Below are positions 34,047 to 46,254 of a DNA stretch of 64,000 nt, piece by piece. Source of the DNA: Hexactinellida sp. DTS-2022 (Eukaryota > Porifera > Hexactinellida); NCBI GenBank assembly GCA_028753945.1, contig JAPNXP010000003.1:992001-1056000 (forward strand), read 5' to 3'. Within the stretch, counting starts at the first letter, position 1, and every line of letters begins with the position of its first letter. The notes below the pieces were generated by a model. That model searched no databases. It worked only from the letters and a program-made list of their open reading frames with translations, and was not told where the DNA came from. A program made the translations under genes and the position numbers.

Positions 34047-34445
34047 CATCGATTCATAATTTAGAAGTTATATTAACTACGGATTTATGACTATCACTGA
34101 TCTATTGAGATTTGTTGAACTACCTTTGATAGTAATAGTTTCGCTCTTTAAAATAACGAGCACTTCGATCTCGATCGCTTCGCGACCTTTTTTCATTCGT
34201 GCTAGACACTACACAACAAAATTAACGGCCGCTTCGCTGCCGTACCCTCTTTATATTATTGCTCATGTTGAATGTGATTTGTAATTACACGTATTCAATT
34301 CAGTATGCTGCTATTTGAGACCAATTATATCGAGTAATTTATTAATGCTAATCACTAACCCAGGATTTACGCTCCTGCTTAGTTAATTGTTTGTTTATGA
34401 TTAATTCACTTAATCATCAATATGTCATATATCATGCCGAAAATA
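34047..34445. other. Intergenic
   Basis: No gene. The piece at about 34225-34316 (CGCTTCGC..., then AATTCAGTATGCTGCTATTT) recurs at 45915-46021, so it is a dispersed repeat. Confidence 0.5.
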
Positions 34446-34447
34446 TA

Positions 34448-34830
34448 CTTTATTATAGGAAATTAACGAGCCATCTAATTATCGCGAAGCAAATTAACGC
34501 TCCATGAAATTAACGCGAATTGGAGCTGAACAATGTAAATACATGAAATTAACGCGAATAAATTTTATAAAAGAATTTCAGGATTATTAATCTCCTGATT
34601 GAATACTATTATTGTGTACAAATAGGCTTCTAATCTACTTGATGGACATGGTATATACCTTCAAACTAGTTGCATATCTGAGAATATTTCACTCGGGAGT
34701 TTGTCCATCCATTGTATAATTTTGCTAAATAGCAGGAAATTAACGCTCCATGAAATTAACGCGAAGGAAATTTACGCGATTTTGAGAAATTCGCGTTAAT
34801 TTCATGGCGCCTTAATTTCCTATAATAAGG
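34448..34830. mobile_element. TA-flanked MITE with GAAATTAACGCG repeats
   Basis: Inverted ends are CTTTATTATAGGAAATTAA and its near-complement, with TA on both sides (34446-34447 and 34831-34832). Subterminal arrays of ATGAAATTAACGCGAA-type units occur at both ends. Non-coding. The TA duplication suggests a Tc1/mariner-type mobiliser. Confidence 0.8.
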
Positions 34831-34866
34831 TAGGTAGAAATAGATGAATTACTTTGATACAGTACA

Positions 34867-35280
34867 TATTGGATATAGTGATAATGGTGGGGACATCTGA
34901 TTTGTGGCCAAATAATCACTATATCCAATATATCACTATACCCATTATATCACTATATCCACTGTATCACTGCATCTAATATATGACTGTATACATTGTA
35001 AATACTTATATTCTGAAAAGAATAATCAAATCTTTTATCAAATTCAAGTGGTAACGATATTTATACTGTAAAATATGAAATTATGGGGTCCAAGGAAGGT
35101 CAAATTTCCAATATTATTGTGTAATCTGTACACAAATCATCATTATATGCAATAATGATATCACTATGACCAATAAAATTTGTATGGGATTTGCTCGGGA
35201 CGCACTTAAAGCTGCAATATTATCACTATATCCAATATATCACTATATCCGTATCACTATATCTATTATGTACTGTATTA
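34867..35280. repeat. ATCACTATATCCAAT minisatellite clusters
   Basis: Degenerate copies of ATCACTATATCCAAT run at about 34914-34990 and again at 35217-35270. An inverted copy is at about 34868-34881. Non-coding. Confidence 0.75.
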
Positions 35281-36119
35281 AGTGTAAAATTGGTATACTT
35301 ATGCGATTGACGTAAACTATTATATATCACGAATAGAAGTAACTATGGAAGCCAAACTTGATTAATCAAATTTTGGAATTTCGGAATTGATGTATGTGAG
35401 GATTAAAAATCAAACCTCACTATGTGCAATTACGCAGCAATTGTGGGTTACACTTTTGTTATTGCCTGGCGCAGATTGATTAATAAAATTTACAAAATTT
35501 GTAGACACTTGCAATACAATATAATTTAGAATGTGACAAAATTGTTTGACATTTGAATCAAGATTGTGAGAGCTGAAACCAAATTAGATCATACGTTAAG
35601 TCACATTCCCAAAATCGGCATCCTTGTGTCTCATTTTGTTGTTGTCTTGCCATCTAAAATTGTGGGCGCATCAGATAAAAACTGAAAGAGTTATTCTGAA
35701 ATATTTGATTTTATGACGTCATAATCCCAATATTTTTTAGAAAACCAATGGATCGCATTCTACGTGTAAATTACCTGTGCTTGCAATTTTCCAGATTTCT
35801 AGACCTTATGGTCTTTAATATTAATTCTGGACAAATACACACCACACACACAGACAACAATTGTGCATTTACACATTACTAGCCTTGAGTGCAAAATGAT
35901 AATTAAATGTGAATTATCTCACTCAGAGATGATATCGCTAAAAAACATGTGTATACAATTTTTCGAATTCGCGATTTCCAAAGTATTTATCAGGTGTTTA
36001 AAAATCATAAGACAATTTCAGACTCATCACATATAATATTTATACTTAAACTATAATAACTCAGAAATTAAGTGGGTTGAAAAGAAACTTCTAAAATACC
36101 AATTGTCGGTACATTCCAA
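35281..36119. other. No recognised feature
   Basis: AT-rich sequence without an open frame, array or terminal repeat that I can support. Confidence 0.4.
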
Positions 36120-36898
36120 AACACCTTTCTAAAATGGTTTAATTTGGTAATTGAGATTAGACTGTTTTCGTATAGTTCCCAGTGTAGTATAGATACATTG
36201 AAAATTTCAAGTGAATCTGAGAACTAATTTTGCTGTTACTATCAGCTTAGTGCTCAGGAATGTGTGTATCATCATGTAAAGGTCTATTTTCAATTAAAAT
36301 AAATGTACATTTGGTTCACCCTTTCTTAAATTTGGTCCAAATAGTTTGAAACCATGTCTAAACTAACGAGAACATATGTCTTTCGGGATGATTTTTCAAA
36401 CTAACCAGTAGCATACAAACTCTGGGAGTTATAGCACTTTGAAGTTACATTTCGACAGCCAATTTTACATTAATGAACGAATTATGAAATTTTTTCGGTC
36501 CAAGTCGAACTTCAAAGCAATAGAATTCTGAAAGTTTGTCTGCTAGAGGTTAGTTTGAAAGATAATCAAGAATTACATAGGTCCTCATTAGTTTAGTCTT
36601 GGTTTCTAACAATTCGGACAAAATTTGAGAAAACATAACAAAATGTCTATTTGATGTAATATATTTTTAATTTACTTTTGACACTATTATGAGCGTAATA
36701 ATGTGAATTTATAGGATAGCAAACTTTTCGAAAATGGTTTCACTTGTTAATCTAATGGGTTTGCAATATTACATGGATGTGATTGAAAATTTAGTGCTAA
36801 GCTCTAGAGTTTATAATTATCGAGAGGAAAATATGCTAAATCATCAAAAATGTCACATTTTATGCCCATATATGATCATTTGGAAATATTATCCAAAA
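36120..36898 (+). repeat. Repeat family D, copy upstream of an unclassified pseudogene
   Basis: It parallels 38560-39300 over most of its length, including GAATCTGAG, CAAACTCTGGGAGTTATAG, GTGCTAAGCTCTAGAGTTTAT and TATGCCCATATATG motifs. The pseudogene at 36899 follows directly. Confidence 0.8.
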
Positions 36899-38047
36899 TG
36901 ATCTTGTTGACCTAATTCGAGATCTTAATTTGTCGAAATCAACATCAGAGATTCTTGCTTCACGTTTGAAAGAGAGGAATCTGTTACTTCCAGGAACGAG
37001 GATTACAAAATATCGAAATAGAGAGCATGAATTTCTTCAGTTTTTCAAAATGCAGGATTCAATTGTATACTGTGTAGATGTTCTTGGTCTTGTAGAAAAT
37101 CTTGGAGTCAAGTATGATCCAGTTGAATGGCGCTTATTCATTGATTCATCGAAAAGAAGCTTGAAGGGAGTGTTGCTCCACAATGGAAACAAGCTAGCGT
37201 GCATTCCAGTAGCACATTCTGTCCAACTGAAGGAGAGCTTACGACAACATGAAACTCCTCCTAAATGCTCTAAAGTACTCCTTACATCAATGGTTGATTT
37301 GTGGAGATCTCAAAGTAATTTCTTTACTTCTCGGGCAGCAAGGTGGATACACAAAGTATCCATGTTTTATGTGTCTGTGGGATAGTCGCGCAGACGCAAG
37401 ACATTACGTCCAGAAGATTTGGCCAACACGTGGTGAATTGGCTATTGGAGAACACAATGTTGTAAAGGAGCCACTAGTTAAGCGAAAAAATGTGTTGTTG
37501 CCACCTCTTCACATAAAACTTGGACTAATGAAAAACTTTGTGAAAGCGTTAGCTAAAGATAGTGCAGGTTTTTTATACCTTGTCCAAAAATTCCCTGCAA
37601 TTTCAGATGCGAAGATTAAAGGAGGTCTCTTCGTTGGACCACAAATTCGAGAGTTGTTTAAAGATCATGTATTTGTTGCTAATCTAAATAATTTAGAAAG
37701 TAACGCGTGGCTCAGCTTTCAAAACGTGGTGGAAAACTTTCTGGGTAACCACAAAGCAGACCATTATGTTGATATAGTTGAGGAGCTTGTAGAGAATTAT
37801 ATAAATATCGGCGCAAGAATGTAAATAAAAATTCACTTCCTTGATTCTCATTTGGACTATTTTCCCAACAATCTTGGCGCATTAAGCGAAGAACAAGGGG
37901 AGCAATTTCATCAGGACATCAGCGTGATGGAGACCAGATATCAAGGGAAATGGAATTGTAATATGATGGCGGACTACTGTGGTGTTTAAAACGTTCAATA
38001 CCAGATTTTGTACACAAAAGAAAATCAAAGAAACGACAATTTATAGA
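36899..38047 (+). pseudogene. Unclassified transposon-type gene with DDE-like blocks (family X)
   Basis: Readable blocks run in order. A DLIRDLNLSKS start region lies upstream of any ATG. Next are PVEWRLFIDSSKRSLKGVLL, a HNGNK block, and, after a frameshift near 37245, an ICGDLK block. A Cys-rich GGYTKYPCFMCLWDSRA follows, then LPPLHIKLGLMKNFVKAL. After an in-frame TAA at 37822-37824 come HLDYFP and EEQGEQFHQD. I recognise this as a family repeatedly seen as uncharacterised proteins in aphids and other invertebrates (from memory, not searched). The order FID...GDLK...E/FHQD resembles a D-D-E RNase H-like nuclease, which would make it a transposase, but that is inference. There is a further frame change near 37985. 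Its position inside repeat family D suggests that D is part of the same element or its target. Confidence 0.6.
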
Positions 38048-38283
38048 AACTTGATATGTTTGAAATCGATGTGATTACAATTATGTAGATTGTATTTTAT
38101 TGTTAATTAAGTAATATTAATAAGTGATTTTCTTTAAAATATTCAAACCTAAAAATATAAAAATTCTTACCCGTTGTGAGAAAACGGCTTTTAGAAATGA
38201 AATCAGCGTCTCAAACTTTGTTAAATCCAGGTATTATAACAAGATCATCATCAAAATATTTTTGTCTTGTATATCAGTGTTAT

Positions 38284-38303
38284 AGTATACCTGAACCTTA
38301 ATA
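38284..38303. repeat. Solitary T2 terminus
   Basis: Matches the right end of T2 (TATACCTGAACC followed by TTAA at 38300-38303). The partner end was not found, so it is probably a truncated copy. Confidence 0.55.
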
Positions 38304-38319
38304 GTTCTCGAGAAATAAA

Positions 38320-39430
38320 TATAATGAATCATCTAAAATGGGCACATTCTATGCCCATATATGGTCATTTGGAAAAATTGTTCGAGTTAAGGTCATAAAA
38401 TGTATTATGGAGGGATATGAAACCGGGTATTTCGAGCATTTTTCACTCAAAATATTATTTATTGGTCAACGGGTTTCTGAGATACTAAATAGAGATGTGA
38501 AAGGACCACCCAATGAGTTGAAAAGTCAGAAATCTTTAAGGCCCCTCTTTGGTTAATTTAGTAATTGAGATTATACTGTTTTCGTATAGTATTAGTACCC
38601 AGTAAAGAATAGATGCATTGAAAATTTCAAGTGAATCTGAGTCCTACTTTTGCTGGTAATACCAGTTTAGTGCTTAGGAATGTGTGTATCATCATGAAAA
38701 GGACAATTTTCAATTAAAAATAAATTTACATTTGGTTCAACTATTGCAAATTTGGTCTAAATTGTTTGAAACCAAGTCTAAACTAAAGAGGACATATGTA
38801 ATTCGGGGGATTTTTCAAACAATCCTCTAGCATACAAACTTTGGGAGTTATAGCCCTTTGAAGTCACATTTTGACTGCCAATTTTTGCATTATTCGACGA
38901 ATTATGTAAATATGCGGCCCAAGTCGAACTTCAAAGATATAGAATACTTAAAGTTTGATTGTTATATGTTACTTTGAAAAATACCCTAGAATTACATATG
39001 TCTTCATTAGTTCAGACTTGGTTTCAAACAATTTGGACCAAATTTGCAATAGTTGAACCAAAAATGAATCTATTTTTAATTTACTTTTCACACTTTTATG
39101 AGCGTATTCCGGTGAATATATAGGATACCAATCTTTTCGAACTCGTTTTCAATTGTTAATCTAATGGGCTTGCAATATTAAATTGATGTGATAGGAATTT
39201 AGTGCTAAGCTCTAGAGTTTATAGTTGTCGAGAAAAAATATGATAAATCATCAAAAATGGGCACTTTTTATGCCCATATATGGTCATTTGGAAAAATTGT
39301 GCGAGTAACGGTCATAAAATGTATTATGGAGGGATAGGAAACCGGGTATTGCGAGCATTTTGCACCCAAAATTTTATTTATTGGACTACGGGTTTCTGAG
39401 ATTCAATATAGAGATGTGAAAGGACCACCC
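38320..39430 (+). repeat. Repeat family D, tandem copies of about 0.9 kb
   Basis: The block at 38320-38530 (ATGGGCACATTCTATGCCC through GGACCACCCAATGAG) recurs at 39240-39430, so one full unit is about 910 bp. The second copy is interrupted after GGACCACCC by the P element and resumes at 44946. Confidence 0.85.
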
Positions 39431-39692
39431 ATAGCATTCTATACATAAGGCAATGGCAGTCACTATTTTTTTTGGACCAGGGATTGGTTAATATATTCAA
39501 ATTTACATTTTCCTTTTATTACGTTATATAGGTTAATTCTAATAATTAAGCATTAATTAATTAAGACGTAATTGATCTTCGTAATTATTTTATTCCGGAA
39601 TAAAACAACTATGACACAATGTAAATATACGTATAGCTAATACAGGTATAAACACAAAATATACATTGGAGTTAAGGAACATATCGGGACAG

Positions 39693-39880
39693 AATTGTAC
39701 TTCATGGACAGACTTGTACTTCATGGACAGACTTGTACTTCATGGACAGACTTGTACTTCATGGACAGACTTGAACTTCATAGACAGACTTGTACTTCAT
39801 AGACAGACTTGAACTTCATGGACAGACTTGTACTCCATAGACAGACTTGAACTTCATGGACAGACTTGAACTCATGTGGC
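39693..39880. repeat. 19-bp minisatellite inside the P element
   Basis: About nine to ten copies of a TTGTACTTCATGGACAGAC unit with scattered changes. It lies between the transposase 3' end and the left terminus. Confidence 0.92.
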
Positions 39881-41888
39881 GGAGTTGTGCTAATGAGACG
39901 GACTTTTACTTGGAAACATATTAAGAGTGATGGAGGCAAGGTTTGAACTAAAAGAAATAAAAACAGAATTAGTTCTTGAATTTTTTAAGTTTAGAATTGT
40001 CGTGACCTAAAACCATAGCATTATAAGTCTTGACTTTATTGGAAAGTAAACAATTAGAAAGAGTCACAAATAATTTCTGCAATATATCCCAACGTGACAT
40101 GCTACAATCACACCAAACCCTCCACATATTACCATACTTTGTTTCTGTCCTTATACAAGCTAACTGAACAAGTTTTGTACGAGACGAACCAGTATAAAAG
40201 TTCTCAAACAGCTGTTTTCGACTGTCGATTTTACTAAATATGTCATATATAATTTTTGCAATATCGATTACACAAGTCGATGGGTATTTCAGAGAACCTC
40301 TATCCAACAATTATATTAGTCTAAACTGATTACCAATGTCATCGTTAACCTGTATGGATTTTTCAGTCGTAAGAAAGTCTCTACACATTGGACAGCCATT
40401 TGATTTATTTAGGTATGAAAAAACTGCATAACCTGCCACAAATGCGAGGCAATCAACTTGAGAAATAGCTATTTCTGGAAGGGTGAAGTCTTCTAAATTT
40501 GTAATAAGTTTTTCTAATTCAAAATTTGAGTCCTCGCCATCATTAGCAACACTAGAAAAGGTATTCAAATATTCCATGAGAGTAGGTTTATGAATGGTAT
40601 CAGATTTAGTTTTGATGTCAAATAATTTTAGTATGTTAGAGAGTTGTAATCTGCGTTCGGATTCTAGGATTTGGCTATAGGAGATTTGATAGTGGGAACC
40701 TGACATTTGTCTATGCAAACCAAAATGATGTTCTAAAGGATCGTTTTGTATCCTTGATGTCAACAGGTACTGGAAACCATATTTGGTACAAAGCATATCT
40801 ACAAGCAATGGCAGTGCGTTGCAAGTGTGTTTCAGACTTGTGAATGTCTGAGGTGACAGTTTTTCCTTTAACAGTGGGAAGGTTTTTCCAACAGTCTAAC
40901 CAGTCAACTACATTTCGTAGGAACAAGATTCGAGAGTCGTCTGGAGATAGAGGTCTAGAAAAGTCGTCATTAAAACGTATACCTTTCCCGACCCAATTTA
41001 CATTAAACATTTTCCTGATGTCATTAATTAACTTCAGAAAATCAACAGTTTGGTTTTGACTTATACTTTTTCTTTCAAAATTGAGAGCTAATAGGCCAGC
41101 TGAAGTTGACTCGTGAAAAATCTTAAGTGCCAAATTTACATTCTGTCTTTCCAAGCAAGATGGCCAACAAGCTTTGGAAGTTAATTTTGGAGCTCGTTTA
41201 AAAATGTTGCATCTATCAGATTTGTATAAGGTCCTAATGTCATCAAAAACTGAATAGCATATTGTAGGATACAAAGATTTAGCAAAATTAACAGTGTAAA
41301 TTTTGAGGCCTGAAGTATTGATCGATACTCTCAAATGACCCTGAGACTCATCTTCAGCAGATTTATGGTTAGGAATGATACAATCATTAAATTTAGGAAA
41401 AATAAATACTTTCTCGTAGTCTTTCAAAATTAACCAATTATTTCGAATTGATTTTAAAATATGGACTATATCAAAAAATAAAATAAGGTCTCTATTTGGG
41501 TCACAAGGATGTATAACTTCAGGTAGCAGTGTTTTGTGATTTGGGGAAAGAAGTTTATATAAACTGACATTTAGGGGGTAATTGTCGGTACAGACAGCAT
41601 CTACATATAAGTTACAACTTTAAATGTCCGAAATTGTCTTAATAACAATGGGTAATAGTGCAGCAGCAGAGCTAGAACCAAGAGGGACTAGCCTTACAAT
41701 GGTAGAGAACTTAGTCATCAAACTAAATACCATTATTGAAAATACAGTGGTGGGTGGGTCTTCCGGATGGTCAATAGAGCCAATAATTCTACCACCTTTA
41801 TAACTAGCATCGCTACGTATATGAACTTCGTCCATCTGAAGTATAACATGCCTCTCTAAATCTTTGAATGTAGATGAAAATTCCTTAA

Positions 41889-42586
41889 GGTTCAGGTATA
41901 CTCTACAAAATTCGAAAATTTAGATAAAATCCAAATCATTGTCTATCTCTCTTTTATTGCATTTTTGGATTGTATTGATACCAATAAGTACTCTCAAGAG
42001 ATTTCTAAGAAGAATTCCTATTATTTTTCCAGTTTAACACACTTTGGTCACCTCAATCTAGGAATAATTGATGTAAATTTTTTTTTCAAAACCCGCTATC
42101 GCAAAACTAACATTTTCAGATTTGTGTAGATAAGAAACTTTTTCAGTTTTGCACGTAGAATCGAAATCTCAACGGTTTCGGATAGATCTCGTCTAGATCC
42201 ATCCTGTATCGTTTGCGATTTATTAAATTAGAAATATTTGCAGAGCTTTGCGGATTTTGGATAGGAAAATTTCGATTAAAAAGTTGACATCACGTAATAA
42301 TCAAGAAAATTAAAAATATATTAAATTTGAACATTCCCAGACGATTCAGGATAAACAAGATATAGATAAACGCATTTAAACAGTATTTACTATTGTAAGG
42401 TTCATTATTACTAAAAAATCTCTTACACAAATGAGTAAAATTTGAAAACCTAAAATTTCCCAGTTACTTGTCATTGAAATATTATTGCATTTTTGCAAAT
42501 AGAAGGATGATTCAAATCCGCAGTAAAAATTTCAAGTAAATGAGGTAAATATTTTTGGTAGAAGTGCTCTAGAGTATACCTGAACC
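41889..42586. mobile_element. TTAA family T2, complete copy
   Basis: Inverted ends are GGTTCAGGTATACTCTA and its complement, with TTAA on both sides (41885-41888 and 42587-42590). It is 698 bp, non-coding, inserted in the P transposase exon. Another copy starts at 63548. Confidence 0.9.
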
Positions 42587-42600
42587 TTAAGTACACTTAA

Positions 42601-43496
42601 CGGTGTCCGGATAGGGATTCAGACAAATTACAATGGTAAATTTGTATTGCTTCTTCATAACTACTTGTGATTCATAACAAGTATCTTCGAAGGCATTTCT
42701 AAGAATAACTGCACTTTTAAAAATTCAAATTTCAAAATGTAGGAAATTATAAATAGAATTTCTAAAAATGGCTTCTAATTGACCGTAACATAGTCTAATA
42801 GTCTATAATCTTTTGTAGAAGCACTTCCCAACTTCTAACTAGTTGTTGTATAAGAAATTGAGTTTCTTAGAAACCTATCGAACTAGCGATAACAATGAAT
42901 TTAATTTTTTCTCCTCGATTTTTTTACAGTTTTCGATTCAAAGTCCACATTTCTTCAATTTATTGGGAAATTTCACACATTCTGTTCCTATATTCAATCC
43001 CAAATCATAAATTACTCATTCTACTTCCTATTTTTTTTCGATATAGTTATGTTATTGACAATGCAGTTGAGTTTGTAAAGATAACTCAATCCATTTAATC
43101 AAAACTAAGCTTTCTAAATCAATTTTATTATTCTTTGAAACAAGCATTTGAAAATTAAGTGTTTATTTGTTCTAATTTCTCAATATAGTCACTTACTAAC
43201 ATTTCATTTTGATTCTAAAGTGTCTTAGTATTCCCCCCCAATATATTACTTCTAGAAAAAACAAGATAATGTCTACTATTACTCATACTCTACTGTAAAA
43301 TTTCAATGATATCGGCAAAATTTGTAATCTTTACCATATATGGAGGTGTTGCAACGTCATATTGTGACACTTATGAATGACAAAATCAAAATTAAGATTG
43401 GAGGACAAATATTTATGTCATTGAGTGTATATTTATTTTTTAAAAAAATTCCGGTGGAATAAAAGAATTTCTGTAATTAGCCCTGTCCGGACACCG
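42601..43496. mobile_element. TTAA family T3
   Basis: Inverted ends are CGGTGTCCGGATAGGG and CCCTGTCCGGACACCG, with TTAA on both sides (42597-42600 and 43497-43500). It is 896 bp and non-coding. It sits 10 bp from the T2 copy's right TTAA start, in the same exon. Confidence 0.88.
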
Positions 43497-44945
43497 TTAA
43501 ATATTCACTCTCTAGACCAATTGAATTATTAATTTTGAGTAGATTACGTTCATGAGGGAGATTCAAACAATTTGAGGATTGGATTAGCCGAAAACAAGCG
43601 GGAGAAATGCCGTGTACCTTGAGGGAAAAAACCTGCGTTGTCACGCTATAACGGCGCCCATATTTTGAAATTATTAAATATCTCAATTGATCAAGTAGAA
43701 ACATAATCCCAATCTTTGGTAATAAAGGTAAGTTCTCGATTTGGGATCCCTGAAATTCTATATCTTGATCACTCTGCTCTATTAGTTCAATGGCACTTTG
43801 CAACTCTATAATAGCATTTTCAACATGCGTTTTAACGGAGGGTTGACGTTGGTTGGGTTTGCATTTAGGACTATTAACTGGGAATGTTTCAATTTCGACT
43901 AACAATGTCTCAATCTGGCGGATGTCATTAATTTTGTTGAGAGATAAATATATTTGGCGCTTGTGTTGATCAAAACCATTAATCAATAAACATTGGTCTA
44001 TTACAAGTGAACATTGAATCGAAGGTTGGTTATCTAAAGTGGTAATTTTTAGATAAAATAAGGTGTCTGTGTCGGGTTTGTGGACGACCCAACTATTGGA
44101 AATATCGATGCAACTCAGCTTATCAACGACATCACTAAGAATACTGATTGAGAACTTATCTATGGTAGATGTATTGTCCACTATGCTCAGATTGATTGCA
44201 GTTTGAACCATTGTCAGCTCTCTATCGTCTCTCGAAATTCTTTTTGTCTTCTCTGTAGTGTTTGTCAAGTAGCTGGGGCAGTTCGGGAATATAGTTGGTA
44301 CAGCAGTCTTCGTCAGGGACACTCGGTCTCGTGGTGCCACAACCATCTTCTGTCCATCAAAATATTCGAATGTCCTTTCAATGAATTCCTCTTTGAAGTG
44401 GAGTATACAAACCTAAGAAATGATTCAATAATTTCGAATGTGAACTAATGATTAGTTAAAAATAAGTGTATAAGAGTATTTACCTTTATATTTATGTTGT
44501 TCTGGTAATCTTCTCTGGGTCTTGGAATGGCTCTAAACCATTTTTCACGAACTTGTTCATCCTTGGGAAAACTAAATACTTTTGTGAAATGTTCTTCTCC
44601 CCGATAATTCGAGGTACATCCGGGTACGATACAACTCATCTCGTTGAAATTGAAGTTAGTATAAGTGTGATAGTAGATAATAATAATAATTTCCATATCG
44701 CTTATTTATGTTGAATAGTCAATTTAATCATTATGGGTTATTAAAAAATAAATCTCAAAAACACCTCCTTGGCAAATGTTTTATATGTTACAGGTTAGTT
44801 TTGCATCTCCTAGACTGTTTTTATATCGAAACAGCTTATGGATGTTATATAACGTAATAAAGGAAAAAATTACATTTGAATATACTAACCAATCCCTGGT
44901 CCAAAAAAAATAGTGACTGCCATTGCCTTATGTATAGAATGCTAT

Positions 44946-45610
44946 GGACCACCCAATGAGCTGAAAGGTCAGAAAGTTTAAAATGCTAAAGCGTTCACAG
45001 TTTTTATCCAAATTGTTTGAAACCAAGTGTAAACTATTGATTATATATTTAATTTAGGGATGAGCCTTGATCTAAACTTTACAATGCAAACTTTCAGAGT
45101 TACTGCCCTTTGAAGTCCGACTAGGCACCTTGACAGTCCAAATCTGACTTCAAATGACTATAACTCCGAACTTAATTTTTGGAATGTTGAAAATTTTGCT
45201 TTACAACCTAAGTAGATATGCAAATATACTTTTGCATTAATAACAACGAAATAGAAAACAAATTATGGGAGTGCGAGCCTACAAACCTTTTATTCCATTT
45301 GAAAAAGTCACCTCCATGATGTCCTTCACATTCCTGTATCTTATAATGGTCGCTACAGCAAAACTATTTGTCAGATTCACCTGAAATTTTCAATGTGGCT
45401 ATACTTTCTGGTGTACTATCCAAAAGCATTCGAATCTCAATTTATCTGACCAGCACTGTGAAGCCGTAATTTTTAATACTCTGAATTTGGCCATATAACA
45501 TACATTCCCCAATTTCAAATAGCTCTAGTGAGTTCAATTGTCCTCAGAATTAAACCAAATTTTCCTATATTATCCTCCCGAGTATTATAACTAATAAAAC
45601 GAAATAAACT
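44946..45610 (+). repeat. Repeat family D, continuation beyond the P element
   Basis: It resumes at GGACCACCCAATGAG and continues through TTGTTTGAAACCAAGTGTAAACT, TCAGATTCACCTGAA and CTATATTATCCTCCCGAG. The same stretch in reverse is at 58980-59610. Confidence 0.85.
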
Positions 45611-45623
45611 CAATTATTTAATT

Positions 45624-45901
45624 CAGTAGTTCTTAACCTGGGGGAAATTTCCCCCTGGGGGGAAATTTCGGGAATATAAGGGGGAAATCAATCTAGACAA
45701 AATTAATAATAATAATAAAACCAAAATAAAATAATACCTCCTAACATGATCCACTATTGGCCGAGAAGCAGTTATCGCCAAAAAGCTAATAATTTGTAAT
45801 TTCAAGGCTACATTATTCATTATACTACAAATGAAGGGGGAAATCGGGTAGAGTAAACAGGCCAAAATGGGAAATGACATAAAAAAGGTTAAGAACCACT
45901 G
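45624..45901. mobile_element. hAT MITE (CAGTRGTTCTTAACC ends)
   Basis: Left end is CAGTAGTTCTTAACCTGGGG, and the right end read inward is CAGTGGTTCTTAACCTTTTT. This is a terminus shared by many animal hAT families. The interior repeats GGGGGAAAT. No clear 8-bp duplication remains. Confidence 0.75.
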
Positions 45902-46254
45902 CACTAGACAACACAATTAAAGTTCGCTTCGCGGCCTTATTATCCCTAAATATGACTCATATAAAATATGCTAAACATGTAACTTGTAAATTAGACGCAT
46001 CAATTCAGTATGCTGCTATTTTCCCTTTGGGCAATGGGGAACTCAGACAATTCGTTAGACGACAATTAGCGACAATTGGTTACACGACAATTTGCTACTG
46101 ATTTGATTGGTTGAATTAATTAGTTCATTCAAATTAGAACTCATTAATTAGTACGTAGTGTATCCCAGGCGCCAAGTTGGGGTTTTGGGGGGCGGCGGCA
46201 CACCCATGATTTTATTTGGGGGTGGGGGGGGGGTGGGTGGTAGGGGTGAAAATG
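45902..46254. other. Intergenic, G-rich at the right
   Basis: Contains the dispersed AATTCAGTATGCTGCTATTT repeat (46002-46021) and a G-rich run at about 46180-46250 that truncates the pseudogene to its right. No gene. Confidence 0.5.

Larger units (their letters stand above)
39969..44642 (-). pseudogene. P-element transposase (THAP9-like), disabled
   Basis: Exon 1 (44642-44484) starts MSCIVPGCTSN and holds the first two Cys of a THAP zinc finger, ending at an AAAG-GTAAAT donor. Exon 2 starts at 44412 after CTTAG and completes the finger with VCILHF (Cys, His), followed by the AVPTIF box. Exon 2 continues through a GRRYSV...LNLPHERNLL block and is interrupted by T3 (42601-43496) and T2 (41889-42586). 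It then resumes with the LQMDEVHIR block (first catalytic Asp), FDIVHILKSIRNNW (second) and LTSRIQNDPLEHHFG (Glu), as in P transposases. Lesions are the two insertions, an in-frame TAA at 41618-41620, a one-base frame change near 40885 in a run of A, and a TAA at 40311-40313. The C-terminal frame ends at 39969. Few lesions suggest recent loss. Confidence 0.9.
39431..44945 (-). mobile_element. P-superfamily transposon, 5.5 kb, nearly complete
   Basis: Terminal inverted repeats begin ATAGCATTCTATACATAAGG at both ends and stay nearly identical for about 75 bp, with weaker match to about 105 bp. GGACCACCC lies on both sides (39422-39430 and 44946-44954), giving an 8-9 bp target duplication. The same target occurs uninterrupted at about 38500-38520. 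The element holds a THAP-containing transposase gene, two younger TTAA insertions and a minisatellite near its left end. Confidence 0.93.

Noticed and set aside
36120..39300. LTR-like direct repeats flanking the family X gene
   Set aside because: The direct repeats are family D units of about 0.9 kb that also occur without the gene; no TG...CA ends, primer-binding site or polypurine tract.
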